From UBA10183 sp041653835 (GTDB lineage: Bacteria; Omnitrophota; Gorgyraeia; Gorgyraeales; Gorgyraeaceae): 33,480 nucleotides of DNA. Position numbers and translations under genes: made by a program. Positions 8,709 through 17,311 of this stretch are shown here, piece after piece (within the stretch, counting starts at the first letter, position 1; every line of letters starts with the position of its first letter). The DNA lies in NCBI GenBank assembly GCA_041653835.1, contig JBAZEP010000017.1, positions 1 through 33,480 on the forward strand, written 5' to 3'. Under the pieces are notes generated by a model. The model did no database searches. It had not been told where the DNA came from and worked only from the letters and a program-made list of their open reading frames with translations.

Positions 8709-9076
8709 GAATACGCATCAAAAATACCTCTCTATTTACCTTGATATCTCTCGATTGGTATAACTCACTTAAGGATCTTCCACAAATCCCAGCAAAACTA
8801 GCCACTAATAGACCGTTTACTAGAGATAAACTAAGCAAGAATCTTGCCAACTGTTAGTAAATGGCTGTTTCGCTTTAAAAAAGCAGCGAATTATCGTCAT
8901 AATACCATTTACTACACGAGCTTAAAAATAAGTCGAAAGAGAGATAATTGGCGCTTATTTGGAGATTAGTTGGTCTATTCTGGAGAAATTTTACACGCTA
9001 AGAGAGAAGGGTGTTTAAAAGTGGCAGCATCGTCGAGAAACAATACCCTAACTCTTTGAAACGTAAAGACAAAGAA
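8709..9076. other. Gene-poor stretch with a nested inverted repeat
   Basis: No convincing gene lies here. A 63-codon minus frame at 8659-8850 overlaps the promoter and looks spurious. The clearest structure is TAGTAAATGG at 8854-8863 and its exact complement at 8905-8914, enclosing a smaller TTCGCT ... AGCGAA pair (about 8868-8889). It could be an RNA hairpin or a remnant of a small mobile element. Confidence 0.4.
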
Positions 9077-9109
9077 AAAGCTCTGATCAGCTAAACTAAT
9101 CAGAGCTTT
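9077..9109 (-). terminator. Terminator after gyrA and tRNA-Glu
   Basis: A perfect 11-bp stem, AAAGCTCTGAT (9077-9087) with its complement (9099-9109), is followed on the minus strand by TTTCTTTG. It is placed to end the dnaN-gyrB-gyrA-tRNA-Glu transcript. Confidence 0.8.
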
Positions 9110-9113
9110 ATGC

Positions 9114-9137
9114 CTCTCTCTTTTTGGAATGAGAGAG
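9114..9137 (-). other. CTCTCTC/GAGAGAG hairpin just after tRNA-Glu
   Basis: CTCTCTC at 9114-9120 can pair with GAGAGAG at 9131-9137 across a 10-base loop. It sits between the tRNA 3' end and the terminator and may assist tRNA 3' processing or termination. Confidence 0.4.
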
Positions 9138-9144
9138 AAATTCT

Positions 9145-9222
9145 TGGCGTCCCCACGCGGATTTGAACCGCGGTCGACAGATCGAAAATCTGTTGTCCTG
9201 GACCAGGCTAGACGATGGGGAC
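9145..9222 (-). tRNA. tRNA-Glu (UUC), CCA encoded
   Basis: On the minus strand the acceptor GTCCCCA pairs fully with TGGGGAC. The anticodon stem ACAGA/TCTGT encloses the loop TTTTCGA, giving anticodon TTC. The T arm is CGCGG-TTCAAAT-CCGCG. The discriminator G is followed by encoded CCA (9145-9147). It starts 22 bases after the gyrA stop and is probably cotranscribed with it. Confidence 0.95.
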
Positions 9223-9243
9223 GTTTAAAGCGTGCAATATGTT

Positions 9244-11703
9244 TTATTTTTCGGCGGCTTGGGCCTGGTTTTCCTCCCGCTCTTCAGGCGATACGCGGGC
9301 GATCGAGGCTACGGCATCGCCTGAATCAAGCCTTATTATCCGCACACCCTGCGCGCTCCTGCCTGTACTGCGCACATCTTTGATCGGGCAACGCACTATC
9401 ATGCCTTTCTGCGTTATAACCATTAATTCGTCGTCTTCGTTGACCATTTTAAGGCCTACTGCCTCTCCGTTTTTATTTGTTACGTTCACGTTCTTTATGC
9501 CTTTGCCGCCCCTGGATTGTTTCCTGTATTCATCGGCTGGCGTACGTTTTGCGAAACCCTGGGAAGTTACTGTAAGGATAGTGGCGGTGGGCACCACGAT
9601 TTCCATCGCGATCACCCTGTCTTTTTTGCCGAGCCTTATGCCCCGCACTCCCATCGCTGCCCTGCCCATGTCCCTTACCTGTTTTTCCGGAAAGCGTATT
9701 GCCTTGCCCTGCTCGGTGGCTATGAAAATATCCTGGTTGCCTTCAGTCCATTTTACTTTTATAAGCTCGTCGTCTTTTTCAACGGTGATGCCTATTATGC
9801 CGCCTTTTCTCGGGTTCGAATACGCCATAAGGTCTGTTTTCTTTATCAGCCCGTTTTTAGTCGCCATGACGAGGAACTTGCCCTCTTTAAATTCCTTTAC
9901 CCGGACATAAGAGGACAGGGTCTCCCCGGGTTCCATCTGTATAAGGTTTATGACTGCCTTGCCCCTGGCTGCCCTGCCTGCCTGCGGGATTTCATAGACC
10001 TTGAGCCAATGCACCCTTCCTTTATTGGTAAAAAATAAAATATATTCATGGGTGGAAGCGATGAATAAATGCTCCACAAAGTCCTCATCTTTCATATCAA
10101 TGCCTGTAACGCCGACCCCGCCTCTTTTCTGTTTCCTGTAAGACCCTATCGGCAGTCTTTTGATATATCCGGCATGGCTTATCGTAATGACCATGTCTTC
10201 TTCCTTTATCAGGTCTTCTATCTCGATATCCTCGATCTTGCCCACTATCTCGGTCCTTCGCTCGTCCCCATATTTCTTCTTTAATTCCAATGCCTCGTCT
10301 TTGATTATCTCGAGGATCCTTTTTTCGCTCTTCAGTATCGCCTTATATATCTCTATCTTCTTTATGAGTTCCAGGTATTCATTCTCGACCTTGTCTCTTT
10401 CGAGCGCTGTCAGGCGCTGCAGCTGCATCTCTAGTATGGCCTGCGCCTGGAGCTCGCTCAGCTCAAAATTTTTCATCAAGGCGGCCTGCGCCGCCTTAGG
10501 GTCTTTTGATTCCCTGATGGTTTTTATGATCTGGTTCAGGTGCTCGATGGCTATTTTGAGGCCTTCTAATATGTGCGCCCTTCTTTCCGCTTTATTGAGG
10601 TCGAATTGCGTCCTGCGCCGTACGATCTCTTTCCTGTGTTTTATATAGGCCTCTAACATTTCCTTGAGGTTCAAGACCTTCGGCTTGTTATCGACCAGGG
10701 CGAGCATGATGATGCCGAAGCTTTCTTCCATCTGCGTATGTTTATACAACTGGTTTAGGATTATCTCCGCGTTCTGGTCGCGTTTTATTTCTATGACGAT
10801 CCTCATGCCCTCCCTGTCGGATTCGTCCCTTATATCGGAAATGCCCTCTATCTTTTTATCCTGGACAAGGCCGGCGATATTTTCTATGAGTTTCGATTTA
10901 TTGACCTGGTAAGGTATCTCGGTGATGATTACCGCTTCCTTGCCCTGTTTCTGTTTCTCGATGCTCGCGCGGGCGTGGATCTTCAAAAGTCCCCTGCCTG
11001 TTTCATACGCGTTCTTGATGCCTTCCCTGCCGCAGATGATCCCGCCTGTGGGGAAATCAGGCCCCTTGACGATCTTCATCAGGTCTTTTACTTCGGCGTC
11101 CGGGTTGGTTATCAATTCCACGATGGCGTCCACTATCTCGCCCAGGTTATGAGGCGGTATATTGGTTGCCATGCCTACCGCGATGCCGCTCGAACCATTT
11201 ACCAATAGATTGGGAAGCCTGGCAGGCAGTACCGTGGGTTCTTCCAAAGTCTCGTCAAAATTAGGGGCGAATTTTACCGTGTCTTTGTCTATATCGGTAA
11301 GCATCTCGTCGGCGATCGCCGCCATGCGCGCCTCGGTATAACGCATGGCCGCCGCCATATCCCCGTCAACCGACCCGAAGTTGCCCTGGCCGTCTATCAG
11401 GGGATATCTCAGGGAAAAATCCTGGACCATCCTGACAAGTGAGTCATATACCGCGGTATCCCCGTGCGGGTGATATTTGCCCAGCACCTCACCGACGATC
11501 CTGGCGCATTTCTTATACGGCTTCGAATGCTCCAGCCCAAGCTCTCTCATCGCGTAAAGGATCCTTCGATGAACCGGCTTTAAGCCGTCGCGTACATCGG
11601 GCAGGGCCCTGCCCACTATTACGCTCATGGCGTAACTTATGTACGACGCCTTCATTTCATCTTCGATATAAACAGGGACTAATTTTTCGTTTTGAGCGTA
11701 CAT
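9244..11703 (-). CDS. gyrA: DNA gyrase subunit A
   Basis: This is the breakage-reunion subunit of DNA gyrase, which introduces negative supercoils together with GyrB. At 819 residues it has the usual order: a winged-helix/tower cleavage core with catalytic Tyr122 (in AAMRYTEARM), a coiled-coil region (about 360-490), and a C-terminal beta-pinwheel from about 505. The quinolone pocket reads G81-D-T83-A-V-Y-D87, so Thr replaces the Ser83 typical of enterobacteria. The first-blade GyrA box is degenerate, QKRGGVG at 525-531, while a better box, QSRGGKG, occurs at 729-735 in a late blade. The long acidic tail of E. coli GyrA is absent. The start lies one base after the gyrB stop region, so the two genes are translated from one message. 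Confidence 0.97.
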   Translation of the reverse strand: MYAQNEKLVPVYIEDEMKASYISYAMSVIVGRALPDVRDGLKPVHRRILYAMRELGLEHSKPYKKCARIVGEVLGKYHPHGDTAVYDSLVRMVQDFSLRYPLIDGQGNFGSVDGDMAAAMRYTEARMAAIADEMLTDIDKDTVKFAPNFDETLEEPTVLPARLPNLLVNGSSGIAVGMATNIPPHNLGEIVDAIVELITNPDAEVKDLMKIVKGPDFPTGGIICGREGIKNAYETGRGLLKIHARASIEKQKQGKEAVIITEIPYQVNKSKLIENIAGLVQDKKIEGISDIRDESDREGMRIVIEIKRDQNAEIILNQLYKHTQMEESFGIIMLALVDNKPKVLNLKEMLEAYIKHRKEIVRRRTQFDLNKAERRAHILEGLKIAIEHLNQIIKTIRESKDPKAAQAALMKNFELSELQAQAILEMQLQRLTALERDKVENEYLELIKKIEIYKAILKSEKRILEIIKDEALELKKKYGDERRTEIVGKIEDIEIEDLIKEEDMVITISHAGYIKRLPIGSYRKQKRGGVGVTGIDMKDEDFVEHLFIASTHEYILFFTNKGRVHWLKVYEIPQAGRAARGKAVINLIQMEPGETLSSYVRVKEFKEGKFLVMATKNGLIKKTDLMAYSNPRKGGIIGITVEKDDELIKVKWTEGNQDIFIATEQGKAIRFPEKQVRDMGRAAMGVRGIRLGKKDRVIAMEIVVPTATILTVTSQGFAKRTPADEYRKQSRGGKGIKNVNVTNKNGEAVGLKMVNEDDELMVITQKGMIVRCPIKDVRSTGRSAQGVRIIRLDSGDAVASIARVSPEEREENQAQAAEK

Positions 11704-11704
11704 A

Positions 11705-14125
11705 TTAAATATCCAGGTTCCTGACTTCCAACGCGTGTTTTTCTATAAAAGCTCTTCTCGGCTCCACGGCATCCCCCATGAGGACCGTGAACATATCGTT
11801 TGCCTCTACCGCGTCTTCCATGGTGACTTTTAAGAGCGTCCGGGTCTCGGGGTTCATGGTTGTTTCCCAGAGCTGTTCGGGATTCATTTCCCCAAGGCCT
11901 TTGTATCTTTGTATACTAAGGCCTTTTTTGGCTATCTCCCTTACATAATCAAGGCATTCTTTCAAGGTACTGAGTTCTCTTGTATCGTGTTCTTCCGATG
12001 TTATCTTGTATGGTTTTTTCTTGTCCTTTTCTTTTTCTTTTTTATCGGCTGCCACAGAACATTCTTCCAAAACATCGAAACCCAGTTTTTCTATTTTATC
12101 TATTAATTTTTCCATATCCCTCGCGCCATAAAACTCCACGACATTCAGCGCTTTTTCGTCCACCTCAACATCTTTGCCAAGTTCCTTTTCTCTTTTGGCA
12201 ATAGCCTTTGCCAACTCATCATCATCATATAAAAATTGGGTTTCTTCCTCCACTTTGACCATAAAAAGTGGTAATTTTTTGGTCTTTTGATGTCTAAAAC
12301 ATATATATTTTGATAAATCTGCTCCACGTTTCACTATTGACGTGGATAGCCTGTCATATTCCAACACTAACTGCAGGAGCTCTTTTAATGGGTTGGCGCT
12401 AAAACTCTTTTTGTCTTTGGCGCGCGTAAGCGTCAATCCTTCGGTGCCCAATTCGAATAAAAACTCGTTCATCTTTTTTTCTGTTTCGATATATTCTTCG
12501 CGCTTGCCTCTTTTAACCTTGTAAAGAGGCGGCTGGGCAATGTATATATGCCCTTTCTCCAACAATGGCTGCATGTGCCTGAAGAATAGCGTCAAAAGCA
12601 ATGTCCTGATATGCGAACCATCCACATCGGCATCAGCCATGAGTATGATCTTGTGGTATCTTAGCTTTAATATATCAAACTCTTCGCCTATGCCGGCGCC
12701 GAGCGCGCTTATGATGGTTCGTATTTCCTCATTGCTCAAAACTTTGTCAAGCCGCGCTTTTTCGACATTCAGGATTTTGCCTTTTATAGGCAATATCGCC
12801 TGGAACCTGCGGTCCCTACCCTGCCTGGAAGAACCGCCTGCTGAATCTCCTTCGACTATATATATCTCGCAGATGGCGGGGTCGCTCTCGGAACAATCGG
12901 AAAGCTTGCCCGGCAATGCCATGGAATCCAGCGCGCCTTTTCTTCTTGTAAGCTCTCTTGCTTTTCTGGCGGCCTCTCTTGCCCTTGCCGCGAGTATGGC
13001 CTTGTCTATCGCCTTGTTGGCGATGGACGGGTTTTCTTCGAAATATGCGCTTAAAGAGTCGTTCACGATGGAAGAGACTATGCCTTCCACTTCGCTATTC
13101 CCGAGCTTTGTCTTTGTCTGGCCCTCGAACTGCGGATTCGGGACCTTAACGCTTATAACAACCGTGAGCCCTTCTCTTATGTCTTCGCCCGAGATCGCCA
13201 CATCGGACTCTTTCAGCATGTTCTTATTCTTGCAATATTGATTGACGACCCTTGTCAGGGCCGACTTGAACCCGCTAAGGTGAGTGCCCCCCTCTATGGT
13301 ATTGATATTATTAACAAAAGAAAATATATTTTCGCTATAGCCGTCGTTATACTGCATCGCTATTTCGCAGCTCACGTCGTCCTTTGAGGCTTCGAAATAT
13401 ATAACGTGCTTATGCAGGACTTCTTTGTTCTTATTAAGGTATTCTACAAAAGATACCACGCCCCCGGCAAATTGGAATTCGTTTTCTTTGTCCGAGCGCT
13501 CGTCTATTATTTTTATCTTCAGGCCTTTATTTAGGAACGCGAGTTCCCTCAGGCGGTTGCAGAGCGTTTCATAAGCATATTCTATGGGGCAATTGAAGAT
13601 CTCTTTGTCCGCTTTGAATGTGACTGTGGTGCCGGTCGCTTTTGCCTTGCCTATTACCGTAAGCTTCGAAGCTGTCTTGCCTTTTTCGTATTCCTGGTGA
13701 TATACTTTGCCGTCTCTTTTTACCTCGACCTCGAGCCATTCGCTCAGCGCGTTTACGACGCTCACACCTACTCCATGCAAGCCCCCGGACACTTTATAAG
13801 AACGGTGGTCGAATTTTCCGCCCGCGTGCAGGGTAGTAAGCACCACCTCTACCGCGGGTTTTTTCTCGCCCTTATGGATATCCACAGGGATACCGCGGCC
13901 GTCATCCGCGACCGTAACGCTATTATCTACGTGGACGGTCACAACAATACTCTTACAATATCCCGCCATGGCTTCGTCTATGGAATTGTCCACTACCTCA
14001 TATACAAGGTGGTGCATACCCCGGGTAGAAATGTCGCCTATATACATAGCGGGCCGCTTCCTGACCGCGTCTACCCCTTCGAGCACCTGTATAGTTGTTG
14101 CATCATATTTTTCTTGTTTTGCCAT
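11705..14125 (-). CDS. gyrB: DNA gyrase subunit B
   Basis: This is the ATPase subunit of gyrase. The N-terminal GHKL domain shows VVDNSIDEA, DDGRGIP and SGGLHGVGVSVVNALS. The transducer region follows, then the TOPRIM domain with VEGDSAGG and the metal-binding DADVDG motif. The C-terminus has RYKGLGEMNPEQLWETTM and MGDAVEPRR. At 806 residues it is far longer than the roughly 640-aa Gram-positive form. The extra length lies between QPPLYKVKRGK and SIQRYKGLGEM, the same position as the Gram-negative insertion, and includes a Lys-rich stretch KKEKEKDKKK. Its stop is one base from the gyrA start, and its ATG overlaps the stop of the DUF721 gene upstream. The order dnaN-DUF721-gyrB-gyrA suggests one operon. 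Confidence 0.97.
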   Translation of the reverse strand: MAKQEKYDATTIQVLEGVDAVRKRPAMYIGDISTRGMHHLVYEVVDNSIDEAMAGYCKSIVVTVHVDNSVTVADDGRGIPVDIHKGEKKPAVEVVLTTLHAGGKFDHRSYKVSGGLHGVGVSVVNALSEWLEVEVKRDGKVYHQEYEKGKTASKLTVIGKAKATGTTVTFKADKEIFNCPIEYAYETLCNRLRELAFLNKGLKIKIIDERSDKENEFQFAGGVVSFVEYLNKNKEVLHKHVIYFEASKDDVSCEIAMQYNDGYSENIFSFVNNINTIEGGTHLSGFKSALTRVVNQYCKNKNMLKESDVAISGEDIREGLTVVISVKVPNPQFEGQTKTKLGNSEVEGIVSSIVNDSLSAYFEENPSIANKAIDKAILAARAREAARKARELTRRKGALDSMALPGKLSDCSESDPAICEIYIVEGDSAGGSSRQGRDRRFQAILPIKGKILNVEKARLDKVLSNEEIRTIISALGAGIGEEFDILKLRYHKIILMADADVDGSHIRTLLLTLFFRHMQPLLEKGHIYIAQPPLYKVKRGKREEYIETEKKMNEFLFELGTEGLTLTRAKDKKSFSANPLKELLQLVLEYDRLSTSIVKRGADLSKYICFRHQKTKKLPLFMVKVEEETQFLYDDDELAKAIAKREKELGKDVEVDEKALNVVEFYGARDMEKLIDKIEKLGFDVLEECSVAADKKEKEKDKKKPYKITSEEHDTRELSTLKECLDYVREIAKKGLSIQRYKGLGEMNPEQLWETTMNPETRTLLKVTMEDAVEANDMFTVLMGDAVEPRRAFIEKHALEVRNLDI

Positions 14126-14436
14126 TATGAAATTTCCCCTATCCTGAATCTTACATCTTCTATCTTCGCGTCTCCTGCTCTTTTTTTCATCGCTGCCAGT
14201 ATATTTTTTTTCTTAAGGCTCAAGACATAAAGCCATGCTGAACTGTCAACCTCTATCGTAAGGATATTTTTTTTGAACGCGACCGGTTTTGTGTGGGATG
14301 CCGCTTCCGGTTCGATCGCCGCCTGCCATGCCCTTACGACCTCTTCCCTGGCGCCGTGGGTCTTTGTATCTAATTTTTTTATTACCTGCCCTAATATCTC
14401 CCCTATGTCCTCGGGTTTTTTGCCCTTTTTCCTCAT
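14125..14436 (-). CDS. dciA: DciA/DUF721-family protein, probable replicative helicase loader
   Basis: A 103-residue protein of the DUF721 type. The core matches the family pattern: a Trp in VVRAWQAAIEPEAASHTKPVAF, then a strand NILTIEVDSSAWLYVLSLKKKNILAAM. DciA proteins interact with and help load the replicative helicase DnaB in many bacteria that lack DnaC or DnaI. The gene directly abuts dnaN (stop at 14437) and overlaps gyrB by one base, so it is tightly coupled to replication genes. In many genomes recF sits in this interval, sometimes with a DUF721 gene; here recF is missing and only the DUF721 gene remains. Assignment to the family is good; the loader role is inferred from the family. 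Confidence 0.8.
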   Translation of the reverse strand: MRKKGKKPEDIGEILGQVIKKLDTKTHGAREEVVRAWQAAIEPEAASHTKPVAFKKNILTIEVDSSAWLYVLSLKKKNILAAMKKRAGDAKIEDVRFRIGEIS

Positions 14437-15528
14437 TTACACAAGCTGCATCGGCAGCGCCAGATAAAGGAACCAGTCTTCTATCCTTATTACCGCGGGC
14501 TTGTCCGGCCCGAACACTTCGAGCGCGATCTCATCCTGCGGGATCACCTTCAATACATCCATTATATAACCCGGATTAAACCCCACTGTTATTTCATGGC
14601 CTTTGTAAAGGGCGTCTATCTCTTCCCTGACCTCGCCGATATTGGGGCTCGACTTGGAAACCACTATTTTATTCTTAAGTATCTCGAATTTTACCGACTG
14701 GGAATCCTGGGTGGTAATAAGCGCCGCCCTTCTAATGCCATCCAAAAGCAGGCTTCTCTGTACCATAATTTTTTCCTGCGCTTCTTTGGGTACCACCTGT
14801 TCATAATTAGGGAAATCCCCCTCTATCAGCCTGGATATCACTGTTATGTTCTTTAAATCGAATTTTACCTGGTTTTCGCTGAACACGATCTTCACATCGC
14901 CTTCGTCCCCCAGGATCCTGTTCAATTCATATATGGTCTTGGCCGGGACAACGATTGCTTTTGCCGGACAATCTTTTTCCATATCTTTTTTGACAAGGCT
15001 TAACCTTTTGCCATCCGTGGTCACAATTATAAGTTTTTTGCCTTTGAATAAAAACAGCGCGCCGTTAAGGATATACCTCGCTTCGTCGTGGGACATTGAG
15101 AAATGCGTCATGCTGATCATATTCTTCAGGACGTTTTGTTTTATTATGGCGTCCGGTTCATCCTTGAATTCCGGCAATTTTGGGAATTCTTCTTTCGGCA
15201 GCCCTATTATCTTGAAAAAACATTTACTGCATTTTATGACCATTGAATTGTTTTTCATGGTGCTGATAGAAACATCCTCGTCGGGTAATTCTTTTATTAT
15301 ATCGTTAAATCTTTTCGCCGGTATGGTTATGGCGCCGTCTTCCTCCACTTCTGTCTCAAATAACGAAGAAATGCCTATATCAAGGTCGGTGCTTGTTAAT
15401 ACCACTTTATTTTTTTCCGCCTCTATTAGGATGTTCGAGAGTATAGGAAGGCTGCTTTTAGAGGATATTATGTTCTGGACGTGCTGTATGTTTTTCAAAA
15501 AGTTTTGTTTTAATATTTTTATTTTCAT
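14437..15528 (-). CDS. dnaN: DNA polymerase III beta sliding clamp
   Basis: A 363-residue protein, the usual clamp length, made of three similar domains. Typical motifs are SSLPILSNILIEA and LTSTDLDIGI near the N-terminus, ITIPAKRFNDIIKELPD, and the C-terminal end ...YLALPMQLV, which corresponds to the conserved PMRL ending that lines the peptide-binding cleft. The clamp encircles DNA and tethers polymerase III. The ATG is preceded by CGGAG. A 155-base gap with DnaA-box-like repeats separates it from the dnaA stop, so it may have its own DnaA-sensitive promoter. Confidence 0.96.
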   Translation of the reverse strand: MKIKILKQNFLKNIQHVQNIISSKSSLPILSNILIEAEKNKVVLTSTDLDIGISSLFETEVEEDGAITIPAKRFNDIIKELPDEDVSISTMKNNSMVIKCSKCFFKIIGLPKEEFPKLPEFKDEPDAIIKQNVLKNMISMTHFSMSHDEARYILNGALFLFKGKKLIIVTTDGKRLSLVKKDMEKDCPAKAIVVPAKTIYELNRILGDEGDVKIVFSENQVKFDLKNITVISRLIEGDFPNYEQVVPKEAQEKIMVQRSLLLDGIRRAALITTQDSQSVKFEILKNKIVVSKSSPNIGEVREEIDALYKGHEITVGFNPGYIMDVLKVIPQDEIALEVFGPDKPAVIRIEDWFLYLALPMQLV

Positions 15529-15541
15529 CTCATCTCCGTGT

Positions 15542-15680
15542 TTTCTATTATCTAATTCAATCTAAAAAATAGTAGAATTAGATAGTAATACATGTGGATA
15601 AGTGGAAAAGATTGAAACTCAGATTTAATATTATAGTTATGAAATAAAAATAATCCACAAAAAAATAAAAATAATCCACA
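15542..15680. other. AT-rich DnaA-box cluster, candidate oriC or regulatory element
   Basis: The dnaA-dnaN gap contains one perfect DnaA box, TGTGGATAA (15593-15601, TTATCCACA on minus). Two one-mismatch boxes, TAATCCACA (15651-15659 and 15672-15680), lie in an exact 18-bp direct repeat AAATAAAAATAATCCACA spaced 21 bp apart (two helical turns). Very AT-rich sequence lies beside them, and a 9-bp inverted repeat (15550-15558 with 15575-15583) precedes dnaN. Confidence 0.6.
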
Positions 15681-15683
15681 CTA

Positions 15684-17027
15684 TCAGCTTTTTATGTCAA
15701 GCATCAGCTTCTGGATCAGGTTTTTCACATTCTGGTTCTTTTTTATATCAGAGTCCACTTTATCGCACGCGTGTATTACTGTGGAATGGTCTCTCCCGCC
15801 GAAATGCTCCCCTATCTCCGGCAAGGTCACACCCATCATTTCCCTTACCAGGTACATGGCTATGTGCCTTGGGTAAGCCACCTGCCTGGTCCTTTTCTTT
15901 GTTTTCATGTCGGAAGTTTTTATATCGAAGTAGTCGGCCACTTTTTTCTGTATCACTTCTATTGTTATTTTTTTGGAATTTTCCGCGGCAGCGTCTTTGA
16001 GTATCTCTTTAGCGAGCGCCAGGTCTATTTTTTTATTTTCGAGCGCGGAATACGCGATCAGTTTTATAAGAGCGCCTTCCAGTTCCCTTATGTTAGTCTT
16101 TATGTTTTCCGCGATGAAATACAGGATATCGTCGGACAATTTCGCGGCGTTGCGTTCAGCTTTTTTCTTGAGTATGGCTATGCGGGTCTCCAGGTCCGGC
16201 GGTTGGACGTCCGTGACAAGCCCCCACTCGAATCTGGAGACAAGCCGTTCTTCAAGCCCGGGGATGGTCTTCGGGGCGCGATCGCTGGACAGGACTATCT
16301 GTTTATGCGCGTCGTAAAGGGCGTTGAAGGTATGGAAAAACTCCTCCTGGGTGGATTCCTTGCCCGCTATAAAATGTATGTCGTCGATCAACAGCACGTC
16401 CACGTTCCTGTATTTTTCCCTGAATTTCTGGGTGGTCCTGTTCTGTATCCCGCTTATGAGTTCGTTGGTGAAACTTTCGCTGGTGGTGTAAAACAATTTC
16501 AGGTTTTTATGCATCTCCGATATATAGTGGCATGCCGCCTGCATAAGATGCGTTTTGCCCAACCCTACCCCGCCGTATATAAATAGCGGGTTATAAGCCT
16601 TTGCGGGCGCCTCCGCGATAGCGAGCGTCGCGGCGTGCGCGAACCTGTTGGATGAGCCGACTACAAAACCTTCGAAAGTGTATTTCGGATTCAGGTAAAA
16701 AGGTTTTTTGTGGATCGGTTTTTCCGACGGCGCGGCCTGCTGCCGGGTTTCGGGGCCGGATGCTTTTTGGAAACCCTGTTCCTTTATCTCGAACTTTACG
16801 GGCACGACCTTCCCCAGGGTTTTCAATATGGCGATATTGAGTATGTCCCTGTAATGGTCGTATATCCAGTCTTTGAAAAAATTCGAAGGCACAGAGATAA
16901 CAATGCTGTCCTCTGTCGCGGAAACCAGGCTTGTCTGGGTAAACCAGTTTTCAAAGGCCTGCTCCCCTACTTCTTGCTTGGTGTATTCCAGGATCTTGTT
17001 CCAGAGATTTGTCAGGTCAAAAGGCAT
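15684..17027 (-). CDS. dnaA: Chromosomal replication initiator protein DnaA
   Basis: A 447-residue protein with the four standard domains. Residues 1-80 are the DnaA N-terminal interaction domain, 81-110 a linker, and 111-330 the AAA+ domain with Walker A GGVGLGKT (152-159), Walker B VLLIDDIHF (211-219) and SRFEWG as the arginine-finger region. The C-terminal helix-turn-helix contains the signature GRDHSTVIHACDKV that reads DnaA boxes. It melts the origin and helps load the helicase. Its promoter sits back to back with that of rpmH, and DnaA-box-like sites directly follow the -10, so autoregulation is likely. It is the first gene of the leftward replication cluster. Confidence 0.97.
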   Translation of the reverse strand: MPFDLTNLWNKILEYTKQEVGEQAFENWFTQTSLVSATEDSIVISVPSNFFKDWIYDHYRDILNIAILKTLGKVVPVKFEIKEQGFQKASGPETRQQAAPSEKPIHKKPFYLNPKYTFEGFVVGSSNRFAHAATLAIAEAPAKAYNPLFIYGGVGLGKTHLMQAACHYISEMHKNLKLFYTTSESFTNELISGIQNRTTQKFREKYRNVDVLLIDDIHFIAGKESTQEEFFHTFNALYDAHKQIVLSSDRAPKTIPGLEERLVSRFEWGLVTDVQPPDLETRIAILKKKAERNAAKLSDDILYFIAENIKTNIRELEGALIKLIAYSALENKKIDLALAKEILKDAAAENSKKITIEVIQKKVADYFDIKTSDMKTKKRTRQVAYPRHIAMYLVREMMGVTLPEIGEHFGGRDHSTVIHACDKVDSDIKKNQNVKNLIQKLMLDIKS

Positions 17028-17055
17028 AAAAATAAGTTTCTATCCGCAAGTTTAT

Positions 17056-17103
17056 TTGTCCACAATTTTTCCACATTATAACAGCCCGTTTTCCATTTTT
17101 CAA
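17056..17103 (-). promoter_or_regulatory. dnaA promoter with overlapping DnaA-box-like sites
   Basis: On the minus strand TTGAAA (complement of 17098-17103) and a perfect TATAAT (complement of 17075-17080) are 17 bases apart. Directly downstream are TGTGGAAAA (complement of 17067-17075) and TGTGGACAA (complement of 17056-17064), one-mismatch forms of TGTGGATAA. Binding there would cover the transcription start, as expected for DnaA autoregulation. Confidence 0.75.
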
Positions 17104-17119
17104 GATAAATATTTTGTCC

Positions 17120-17147
17120 TTGACGGAGATACTCTTTATGTTATAAT
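17120..17147 (+). promoter_or_regulatory. rpmH-rnpA operon promoter
   Basis: TTGACG (17120-17125) and a perfect TATAAT (17142-17147) are 16 bases apart. They point away from the dnaA promoter and lie 27 bases upstream of the rpmH ATG. Confidence 0.8.
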
Positions 17148-17173
17148 GAAACACTTACAAAAGCGAGGGCGAA

Positions 17174-17311
17174 ATGAAGAAAAATCTTACCCGGAAAAGC
17201 CTTAGAAAAGGAAAGCGCAAGCACGGATTCAGGGCCAGGATGTCGAGCGCCACAGGCAGAAAAGTCCTGAAACGCAGACGGCAAAAGGGCAAACACAAGC
17301 TTACGGTGTAA
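17174..17311 (+). CDS. rpmH: Large ribosomal subunit protein bL34
   Basis: This short frame encodes 45 residues beginning MKKNLTRKSLRKGKRKHGF, with the conserved GFRARMSSATGRKVLKRRRQKGKHKL core of bL34. About half of the residues are Lys or Arg, as expected for a protein buried in 23S rRNA near the exit tunnel. GCGAGGGCGAA before the ATG provides a ribosome site. Its TAA stop shares one base with the ATG of rnpA (TAATG), so the two are translationally coupled. The rpmH-rnpA-yidD-yidC order beside dnaA is the classic bacterial origin arrangement. Confidence 0.96.
   Translation: MKKNLTRKSLRKGKRKHGFRARMSSATGRKVLKRRRQKGKHKLTV

Noticed and set aside
8659..8850. 63-codon minus-strand frame upstream of the 803-aa protein
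   Set aside because: It overlaps the promoter elements at 8680-8708, has no ribosome site and matches nothing I recognise.
12325..12350. Possible third parS at the CACGTTTCAC/GACGTGGA sequence in gyrB
   Set aside because: It is not a 16-bp palindrome and departs from the consensus at several positions.
15771..16586. 271-codon plus-strand frame
   Set aside because: Antisense to dnaA, whose motifs are all intact.
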